Of a DNA stretch of 12,209 bases, positions 7,339-12,209 are shown piece after piece. This stretch comes from Paracoccaceae bacterium (lineage in GTDB: Bacteria > Pseudomonadota > Alphaproteobacteria > Rhodobacterales > Rhodobacteraceae), in contig JAOUMG010000017.1 of NCBI GenBank assembly GCA_029881635.1, forward strand, positions 1 through 12,209. The letters run 5' to 3'. Both the position numbers and the translations under genes were made by a program. The first letter of the stretch is position 1, and every line of letters begins with the position of its first letter. The notes beneath the pieces are model-generated. The model saw only the letters and a list, made by a program, of their open reading frames with translations. It was not told the origin of the DNA and searched no databases.

Positions 7339-8840
7339 CACGCATCCTGATTGCAGGCTTCCAACATGAAACCAACACGTTCGGTGCAACGAAGGCCACG
7401 ATGGCCGATTTCAAGCTGGCCGACAGCTGGCCCGGACTACTGCGCGGCGAAGAGGTCATTACCGGCAGCGAAGGGACCAGCCTACCGCTTGCCGGATTTG
7501 TCCGGCAAGCGAGGCAGGATCCGGGCGTCGAGTTGATTCCGGTCGTTTGGTGTTCTGCCGAACCGTCGGCCCATGTCACAGATGACGCGTTCGAGCGGAT
7601 AACCTCGATGATCCTTGATGCCGTAAACGCAGCAGGACCGCTGGATGGAATCTACCTTGATCTGCACGGGGCGATGGTTACTGAAAGTCATGAAGATGGC
7701 GAGGGCGAGATCTTGCGACGTCTGCGCGCGCTGACAGGCCCTGACCTGCCGATCTCGGTCAGTCTGGACCTGCACGCCAATCTGACCCGCCTGATGGTGG
7801 ATCATGCGTCGGCGATCACGATTTTCCGCACCTATCCGCACCTGGACATGGCTGAAACCGGTGGGCGGGCTTTTCACACCTTACGCCACCTGATTGCGGG
7901 GGGAACAGTTTACGCCGCGTACCGGCAGGTTCCATTCCTCGTTCCCCTGCACGCTCAATTCACCGGTGCCGCGCCGCTGAATGCGCTTTATGACCAGGTT
8001 GCCGCTTACGGTCCCGCACCGGATTGCTGGGCGGAGCTGGCTGCGGGCTTTCCAGCCGCCGATATTCACGATGCAGGTCCTGCCATCCTTGCTTATGCCG
8101 ACAGTCAGGACCGAGCAGATGCGATTGCAGATGAGCTCCTAGTCGAGTTTATCGCTGCCGAAGCGGTATTTGACTGTTCTCTGTTGAAGGCGGATGAGGC
8201 CGTTGCACAAGCCATGGCTCTTGCCGATGGTTCGTCGCGACCCGTGGTGATTGCCGATGTGCAGGACAATCCTGGCGCAGGTGGAACCTCGGACACGACA
8301 GGGCTGTTGCGTGCCTTGGTCAACGGGGGGGCAAAGCGTGCCGTTCTGGGAATGCTTTGTGATCCTGAGATGGCTGAGAAAGCACATGTTGCAGGGGTTG
8401 GTTCAGAAATTGAAGGCACCTTGGGTGGCAAGGTTGGGCCTGAGCCTGCCCCTTATTCAGCACGTTTCAGGGTCGAGCGGTTGAGCAACGGCCGCTTTGC
8501 GTTCGGAGGCGAGATGTATGCCGGCGGTCATGCCGAAACCGGACCAACAGCGCTGCTGCGAATTGCCGACGAGCGATCTGATGTCAGTATCGCCGTCTCC
8601 AGCGTTCGTTGCCAATGCCTGGACCGCGCGATTTTCACCCATCTGGGGGTCGACCTGGAACAACAACACATCATCGCCGTCAAAAGCACGGTCCACTTTC
8701 GTGCCGATTTCGAGCCAATTGCCTCGACTGTCTTGAATGCCGCAGCGCCTGGCCTGTTCCCATGCCGCCTGGAAGAAGTGTCGTATACGAACCTGCGGCG
8801 GGGTGTCCGGGTATCTCCGCTAGGTGCAGCGCATCAATGA
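7335..8840 (+). CDS. M81 family metallopeptidase (MlrC-like)
   Basis: This 501-aa protein is full length for the M81/MlrC family, zinc enzymes named after the MlrC peptidase that degrades linearised microcystin. The N-terminal domain has the hallmark MTRILIAGFQHETNTF (His11, Glu12), GIYLDLHGAMV (His111), SVSLDLHANL (Asp145, His147) and RTYPHLDMAETG (His169, Asp171), all rich in likely metal ligands. The C-terminal domain has DVQDNPGAGGTSDTTGLL and the terminal KSTVHFRADFEPIA and RRGVRVSPLG segments common in the family. ATG at 7335 overlaps the stop of the amidohydrolase by four bases (ATGA), so the two were translated in tandem. If the upstream frameshift is real, coupling of M81 translation would be disturbed. 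Most proteins in this family have unknown substrates; linkage to a Dpp-type importer and two other hydrolases suggests a role in breaking down a small peptide or amide. Confidence 0.92.
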   Translation: MTRILIAGFQHETNTFGATKATMADFKLADSWPGLLRGEEVITGSEGTSLPLAGFVRQARQDPGVELIPVVWCSAEPSAHVTDDAFERITSMILDAVNAAGPLDGIYLDLHGAMVTESHEDGEGEILRRLRALTGPDLPISVSLDLHANLTRLMVDHASAITIFRTYPHLDMAETGGRAFHTLRHLIAGGTVYAAYRQVPFLVPLHAQFTGAAPLNALYDQVAAYGPAPDCWAELAAGFPAADIHDAGPAILAYADSQDRADAIADELLVEFIAAEAVFDCSLLKADEAVAQAMALADGSSRPVVIADVQDNPGAGGTSDTTGLLRALVNGGAKRAVLGMLCDPEMAEKAHVAGVGSEIEGTLGGKVGPEPAPYSARFRVERLSNGRFAFGGEMYAGGHAETGPTALLRIADERSDVSIAVSSVRCQCLDRAIFTHLGVDLEQQHIIAVKSTVHFRADFEPIASTVLNAAAPGLFPCRLEEVSYTNLRRGVRVSPLGAAHQ

Positions 8841-8884
8841 CCGATTGTGCGAACCAGCCCGATGGGATTTGAGCACCTCCAGAG
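8841..8884. other. short spacer between M81 gene and insertion sequence
   Basis: These 44 bases link the M81 stop to the outer end of the IS left repeat. No terminator hairpin with a T-run and no gene is seen. The last bases before the IS (CCTCCAGAG, 8876-8884) have no copy at the right-hand end of the element. Confidence 0.5.
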
Positions 8885-8902
8885 GGCGTTGTTGCACAAC
8901 TC
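8885..8902 (+). repeat. IS left terminal inverted repeat
   Basis: GGCGTTGTTGCACAACTC pairs with the right end 9920-9937 with two mismatches (positions 4 and 12 of the repeat). It is the outermost sequence shared by both ends. Confidence 0.9.
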
Positions 8903-8912
8903 TGACATTGGA

Positions 8913-8931
8913 GGATTCACATCGTGAATCC
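8913..8931 (+). repeat. palindrome in the transposase leader
   Basis: GGATTCAC (8913-8920) and GTGAATCC (8924-8931) form a perfect 8-bp stem with a 3-base centre, 19 bases before the transposase ATG. It could fold in any transcript reading into the IS from outside and limit transposase synthesis, as leader structures do in some other elements, or be a protein-binding site. Neither role is shown by the sequence. Confidence 0.7.
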
Positions 8932-8950
8932 ATGCGGTTAGACGGGTGGC

Positions 8951-9883
8951 ATGAGTAAGCCGTCACCCGCCCGCTACCGCACCATGAACTGGTCCGGCTA
9001 TACCGCCTCACTGAAGAAGCGTGGTTCTTTGCTGATCTGGCTGGACAAGGAGATGACTTGGCTTGCGCCGCATGACGGCAGCCCGGGCCGCCCCTCTGTC
9101 TTTTCGGACGCCGCGATCCAGTTTTGCCTGACGATCAAAGTTCTGTTCAAGCTGCCGTTGCGGCAGACGACCGGGATGGTGGCCAGCTTGCTCAAGATGG
9201 CGAACCTGGACTGGGCGGTGCCGGATTACACGACCTTGTGCCGGAGGCAGAAGACTGAGGTTGTCCAGATCCCGTATCGGCGCGCCGATGGCCCGCTGAA
9301 CCTGCTGGTGGACAGCACCGGGATCAAGTTCCTAGGCGATGGCGAGTGGCAGGCGCGCAAGCACGGCATTCAAGGCCGACGCCAATGGCGTAAGGTCCAT
9401 CTGGCCATGGATACGGCGACATCAGACATCCGAGCGGTGGAATTCACCCCCAGCAGCGATGGTGACAGCCCTGTTCTGCCAGAACTGCTCGACCAGATCC
9501 CCGTGGGCGAAAAAATCAGCACGGTGACGGCCGACGGTGCCTATGACACCCGCCGCTGCCATACGGCGATCATCGACCGGCAGGCCACCGCGATCATACC
9601 GATCCGCAAGAATGGACGACCGTGGAAAGAGGACTGCCCGGCCGCGATTGCCAGAAACGAAACCTTGCGCGCCACCCGGCACTATGGCCGGGCATTCTGG
9701 AAGCGCTGGACCGGATATCATGTCCGGAGCAGGATCGAAGCAAAGATGCGATGCCTCAAGGCGTTCGGGGAACGCATCGCCGCTCGACACCCCGACAGCC
9801 AAACCGCTGAAATCCAGATCCGCGTCGCCCTCATCAACCGCTTCAACTCACTCGGCACCGCCGAGATCATCCGCGTGGCATGA
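8951..9883 (+). CDS. IS5-family DDE transposase
   Basis: The 310-aa transposase catalyses cut-and-paste or replicative movement of the surrounding IS. The N-terminal part holds the family core GRPSVFSDAAIQFCLTIK and a DYTTLCRR segment near residue 92. The catalytic triad is readable as Asp121 (LLVDSTGIK), Asp195 (VTADGAYDTR) and Glu263 (YHVRSRIEAKMRCLKAFGER), a spacing close to that of the IS903 transposase. The Y-x-x-R-S-x-x-E-A-K signature is intact. Length is normal and no frameshift is present, so it may be active. The start ATG at 8951 has only a weak purine-rich stretch (GGGTGG) directly before it, which fits the low expression usual for transposases. The TGA at 9881-9883 lies 36 bases inside the right terminal repeat. 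Confidence 0.95.
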   Translation: MSKPSPARYRTMNWSGYTASLKKRGSLLIWLDKEMTWLAPHDGSPGRPSVFSDAAIQFCLTIKVLFKLPLRQTTGMVASLLKMANLDWAVPDYTTLCRRQKTEVVQIPYRRADGPLNLLVDSTGIKFLGDGEWQARKHGIQGRRQWRKVHLAMDTATSDIRAVEFTPSSDGDSPVLPELLDQIPVGEKISTVTADGAYDTRRCHTAIIDRQATAIIPIRKNGRPWKEDCPAAIARNETLRATRHYGRAFWKRWTGYHVRSRIEAKMRCLKAFGERIAARHPDSQTAEIQIRVALINRFNSLGTAEIIRVA

Positions 9884-9904
9884 GCTCAATGGGGAAAGGG
9901 GGCG

Positions 9905-9921
9905 TCACGCATCAAGCGTGA
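9905..9921 (+). repeat. palindrome at the right end of the IS
   Basis: TCACGC (9905-9910) and GCGTGA (9916-9921) form a 6-bp stem with a 5-base loop, overlapping the inner two bases of the right terminal repeat. No T-run follows, so a transcription terminator is not evident. Confidence 0.55.
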
Positions 9922-9937
9922 GTTGCGCAACAATGCC
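9920..9937 (-). repeat. IS right terminal inverted repeat
   Basis: Read on the minus strand as GGCATTGTTGCGCAACTC, matching the left end at 16 of 18 positions. The next bases (GATCAGCTT) do not repeat the left flank. Confidence 0.9.
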
Positions 9938-9966
9938 GATCAGCTTATCAAAGGTACTTGTCGGCT

Positions 9967-10018
9967 CTTTGCAAACGGCGTTCGATGGTGCAATTGCCAT
10001 TCAAGCGCAATTGCAAAG
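9967..10018. repeat. nested inverted repeats downstream of the GtrII-like gene
   Basis: Two perfect 8-bp inverted pairs share this stretch: CTTTGCAA (9967-9974) with TTGCAAAG (10011-10018), and TGCAATTG (9989-9996) with CAATTGCA (10008-10015). Their right arms overlap, so only one stem can form at a time. The location just after the minus-strand gene stop suggests an RNA 3' structure, but there is no U-run to make a normal terminator. Confidence 0.55.
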
Positions 10019-10029
10019 TATACTAAGCC

Positions 10030-11517
10030 TCACTCGACCTTGCTTAGGCACACGTGAGCGCGACCCTGGTGCATAAACACCGCATCATAAGCAGGAAAGG
10101 CTGGGCAAGGGCGTGGGCTGACCAACAATGATTCTGCGTCCCAGCCAAACCCATACATCTCGCGGAAAATACCTGGCACCGGATTTCCTTCATGAAAAAC
10201 ACGCCATCCCAGCAGGCCACCCCAAGAATTGGGCGACGGAACTTCTCCGATAAGTCGAATTGGTTGCCCGTCGTAACCTTGCATGCCGCTGACGCGTGCA
10301 AGTATGGCGCGAGCGAGCTCGCGGTCCAGATCTCCGGTGCGTACTTGGTCGTGCCATGCGGCTGAAGCGACAAACAAGTATATACTTGCTGTGCCCGCAA
10401 GTGCGATGAATCCAAATAGCCTTACCCTTGTCGGCAAAAGAGCAAGCACACATACCGCAACGCCGGAGACAAAGAACCCCAGGTAACCTACCACGCGCCC
10501 AGGCATCCATGTACTCGGATACGTAAACCATATGAGTGTTGGCACGACGAAGAGAATTGCTACCGGCGCCACTCCGATGCGTGCCATTGTCATGGCGAGC
10601 GTTGTTCTGGATCGCTGCATAGTATTAACCATCGCGAAGCCAACACCAAGCGCGATCGTCGCAACCAACGCCAAATGGACCAGCCGCAATGCAAATGGCA
10701 CATTCTGCAGGCCGCCGGTATGCATGCTTTGCCAAAGATTGGGCAGCGCTGGCAACTTAGCAATTAATTCGCGGCTACCCATACTGCCAATTCGGTTCAC
10801 TTCGGCGGTGTGTGGGTCAATGCTCACAAGTACTTGCCACTCCAAAAAATAAAGGAACAGCCCCAGCACTCCGGCCAAAATGCCAAATAGAATAAAACGT
10901 AAAGCGACACCAACCGAGTAGCGATCCGTGCGCATAAGCGCCAAAAGCGGAAGCACTATGCCGAATATGGCGAATGGTTGATAAATTCCTGCAGAAATAG
11001 CCAGCATCTGTGCGGCCAATGGCAGCCTCCACCACAGCCCGCGCTCAAACTCCATCAAGGAGAATGCGGTCAGAGACAGCACTAATGCCAACGGATAAGG
11101 AAATACGTGAGAAGAGAAATTCAATGCGTCAACCATGTAGATGTGGTTGAGACCGAAAGCGAAAATTAGAACAGTCGCGGGGGCCTCAAGATCATGGGGC
11201 GCTGCGCGTCCCGCGAGACAATGAGCAATCCAAAAGAAACAAGGGAACGCCAGTGCGACTTGCAGAGGTGTCAAAAAACGTTCCCCGAACAAGTAGACGA
11301 AGATAAGATCCATTGCCCAACGGCCTTCTTCGGTCGTCCAGTTCAGAGGCATCCCACCCGCGGGCGCCCCCGCCATCTGTCTCCAGTCATCCGGATTTGG
11401 CCCATCCATCACGAGCCAGGGTGCGGTTCCCGAAAGATATACGGCGAGACAGGCAAGCAGTGCAGCAGTAACACCCCAATGAACTGGCCAGAATGGCAGG
11501 CCTTCGCAGTCTTTCAT
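10030..11517 (-). CDS. multi-pass membrane protein, GtrII-type glucosyltransferase family (Glucos_trans_II-like)
   Basis: With the ATG at 11517-11515 (CGGAG ribosome site 6 bases before it) this protein has 495 residues; a GTG ten codons upstream lacks a good site. About nine or ten hydrophobic spans cover residues 12 to about 380, followed by a polar C-terminal tail of about 110 residues. After the first span an acidic pair in NPDDWRQ (Asp43-44) and a GRW motif at 65-67 resemble the DD...GR pattern of GtrII and related GT-C-like transferases. HIYMVDALNFSSHVFPYPLA and SAGIYQPF (residues 175-182) are also family-like. Such proteins move a sugar from a lipid carrier onto O-antigen or another glycan outside the inner membrane. 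The usual partners GtrA and GtrB are not in this window, so acceptor and sugar are unknown. Codon use and GC content look lower than in the genes left of the IS, hinting at separate ancestry. Family call is moderate; membrane topology is certain in outline. Confidence 0.78.
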   Translation of the reverse strand: MKDCEGLPFWPVHWGVTAALLACLAVYLSGTAPWLVMDGPNPDDWRQMAGAPAGGMPLNWTTEEGRWAMDLIFVYLFGERFLTPLQVALAFPCFFWIAHCLAGRAAPHDLEAPATVLIFAFGLNHIYMVDALNFSSHVFPYPLALVLSLTAFSLMEFERGLWWRLPLAAQMLAISAGIYQPFAIFGIVLPLLALMRTDRYSVGVALRFILFGILAGVLGLFLYFLEWQVLVSIDPHTAEVNRIGSMGSRELIAKLPALPNLWQSMHTGGLQNVPFALRLVHLALVATIALGVGFAMVNTMQRSRTTLAMTMARIGVAPVAILFVVPTLIWFTYPSTWMPGRVVGYLGFFVSGVAVCVLALLPTRVRLFGFIALAGTASIYLFVASAAWHDQVRTGDLDRELARAILARVSGMQGYDGQPIRLIGEVPSPNSWGGLLGWRVFHEGNPVPGIFREMYGFGWDAESLLVSPRPCPAFPAYDAVFMHQGRAHVCLSKVE

Positions 11518-11679
11518 TGTCAACTCCGATAGAATTGGCGCGTCCACACCCCAAGGCGCGCGTCTGCGCGATCTGCCACCAACGACCTTACTAAATCATC
11601 CGTTTCTCGCCAAATTTCAAGGACTTTCAATATGAAAGGTCGAGCGGGTGGTGTTTGTAGCCCGTTACGGCCATTGAGA

Positions 11680-11758
11680 CAGATTAGGTTATTTTGCTAA
11701 GCGACGGTTTTTGGACCTGTCGCGGTTTGACGCCGCTCCGAAAAATCACCTCAATCTG
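11680..11758. repeat. imperfect inverted repeat, 79 bp overall
   Basis: CAGATTAGGTTATTTT (11680-11695) faces the complement of CAGATTGAGGTGATTTT (11742-11758). The arms agree except for one extra base and one substitution. Between them lie smaller stems: GCGACGG (11701-11707) with CCTGTCGC (11716-11723, one bulge), and GCGG with CCGC (11722-11725 and 11732-11735). The structure could be a long RNA hairpin or the closed-up ends of a lost insertion element. Confidence 0.6.
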
Positions 11759-11871
11759 TTGGTAGATATGTTGATATAGCGAAGCAAAGTTCCAACTTGC
11801 TTATGTTTATCAGATGCTTGGTGTGGAGGTGTGGCAGTGCTGGCAGTCTCGGGCCAACCGGTCTCTGGTCA

Positions 11872-11895
11872 AAATTCCCTGCTAACAGGGAATTT
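11872..11895. repeat. perfect 10-bp palindrome containing the CAGGGAA core
   Basis: AAATTCCCTG (11872-11881) and CAGGGAATTT (11886-11895) are exact inverted complements around a 4-base loop CTAA. The right arm includes most of the first AACAGGGAA repeat, so the palindrome consists of one inverted and one direct copy of the same core. Confidence 0.75.
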
Positions 11896-12045
11896 AACAG
11901 GGAAACTGAGGAAATTTGGCGAATCTCGGACATGCCTACAAGATATACTCCTCTAAAATCAGATAGTTACCTTGAGAATCCCTAGTGCACATAACAGGGA
12001 AACCTTCCAGCCAGAACAGGGAGCTACTCTCATTGGAACAGGAAA
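11884..12045 (+). repeat. dispersed AACAGGGAA-like nonamer repeats
   Basis: Copies start at 11884, 11896 and 11993 (exact AACAGGGAA), at 12015 (AACAGGGAG) and at 12037 (AACAGGAAA). An inverted TTCCCTG lies at 11875-11881. Spacing is irregular (12, 97, 22 and 22 bases) and the sequence between copies is not conserved, so this is a scattered short-motif array and not a tandem repeat or CRISPR. From memory, similar AACAGGGAA-rich stretches occur near transposases in alphaproteobacteria; this was not checked. Confidence 0.6.
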
Positions 12046-12141
12046 AATTCCCGTGACAAGCCGTTCCGACTATCGAGGGGCGAACAGTTCCACTAAGACC
12101 GCACGCATCTCCGAAAATTCGTTACCATTAACCAGCCGCGC

Positions 12142-12209
12142 CTAGTTCAACACTCTACCCAAAGCCTCGAATAGCTCCAGCACTTCGCGAGTTTCATTGT
12201 CGACGCGGA
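12142..12209 (-). CDS. C-terminal end of an unidentified protein, cut by window edge
   Basis: The minus strand is open from the window edge to TAG at 12144-12142, coding for RVDNETREVLELFEALGRVLN. The residues look like real protein: an amphipathic, charged helix. I do not recognise the family. The same frame stays open beyond the TAG for 23 more codons (to a second TAG at 12072-12070) with equally protein-like content, e.g. VNGNEFSEMRAVLVELF. The gene may therefore have been shortened by a nonsense mutation, or this may be part of a decayed element. Confidence 0.4.
   Translation of the reverse strand, partial: RVDNETREVLELFEALGRVLN

Larger units (their letters stand above)
8885..9937 (+). 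mobile_element. IS5-family (IS903-like) insertion sequence, 1053 bp, complete
   Basis: The element is bounded by 18-bp imperfect inverted repeats: left GGCGTTGTTGCACAACTC (8885-8902), right the complement of GGCATTGTTGCGCAACTC (9920-9937), 16 of 18 matching. It carries one intact DDE transposase gene that fills most of its length. Size, single-ORF layout and the G-G-C-N-T-T-G-T-T-G end sequence fit the IS903 group of IS5. That group normally makes a 9-bp target duplication. The bases outside the two ends (CCTCCAGAG and GATCAGCTT) do not match, so no duplication is visible. Each end also has a small palindrome just inside or partly overlapping the repeat. Confidence 0.92.
11518..12209. other. 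non-coding accessory region, probably mobile-element debris
   Basis: About 690 bases without an intact gene lie to the right of the GtrII-like start. The first 160 bases should contain its promoter; no clear sigma-70 pair is seen, though a minus-strand TTGAAA near 11615-11620 is followed 17 bases later by a poor -10. The rest holds an imperfect 79-bp inverted repeat, a perfect palindrome, a set of AACAGGGAA-like nonamers and an apparent gene end at the edge. The short plus-strand frame at 11797-11985 looks like chance translation of the repeats rather than a gene. Confidence 0.6.

Noticed and set aside
7335..8840. Calling the M81 gene a microcystin-degrading mlrC
   Set aside because: The family is broad and most members are not in microcystin-degrading bacteria. 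The mlrA, mlrB and mlrD genes are absent here.
8876..9946. A target-site duplication around the IS
   Set aside because: CCTCCAGAG on the left and GATCAGCTT on the right do not match, and small shifts of the boundary do not create a repeat.
11797..11985. Small plus-strand gene of 62 codons
   Set aside because: It runs through the palindrome and nonamer repeats, has no ribosome site and shows no recognisable protein features.
11884..12045. CRISPR array
   Set aside because: The repeat is only about nine bases, spacing ranges from 12 to 97 bases and there are no uniform spacers or cas genes.

Overview
This looks like a window from a GC-rich alphaproteobacterium. I suspect the Rhodobacterales/Roseobacter type, judging by gene style, codon use and the Dpp-type transporter linked to an M81 peptidase. 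That placement is inference; there is no rRNA or other marker gene here.

Bases 1-8840 form a divergent catabolic locus for a peptide-like or amide-containing compound. On the minus strand, read from right to left, are a CocE/NonD (peptidase S15-type) serine hydrolase, a Tat-exported family 5 solute-binding protein, two Dpp/Opp-type permeases and the first 19 codons of an ABC ATPase cut by the window edge. Spacings are short or overlapping, so this is very likely one operon. A perfect 12-bp stem-loop lies between the binding-protein and permease genes. On the plus strand, diverging from a 93-144 bp intergenic region, are an amidohydrolase of the YtcJ-like family 3 and an M81 (MlrC-type) metallopeptidase joined by an ATGA overlap. 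The amidohydrolase is broken by a single-base frameshift near 6850. Three unrelated hydrolases around one importer suggest stepwise uptake and breakdown of an unusual amide or modified peptide; the substrate cannot be read from the sequence.

Bases 8885-9937 are a complete IS5-family (IS903-like) insertion sequence. It has 18-bp imperfect terminal inverted repeats and an intact 310-aa DDE transposase. No target duplication is visible, so its two flanks may not have been neighbours originally.

To the right of the IS, base composition is visibly less GC-rich. An orphan multi-pass membrane protein of the GtrII-like glucosyltransferase type lies on the minus strand. After it come about 690 bases with no intact gene. 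These hold an imperfect 79-bp inverted repeat, a perfect 10-bp palindrome, five copies of an AACAGGGAA-like nonamer, and at the window edge a minus-strand reading frame ending in TAG whose frame stays open for 23 more codons. This part looks like mobile or degenerate accessory DNA.
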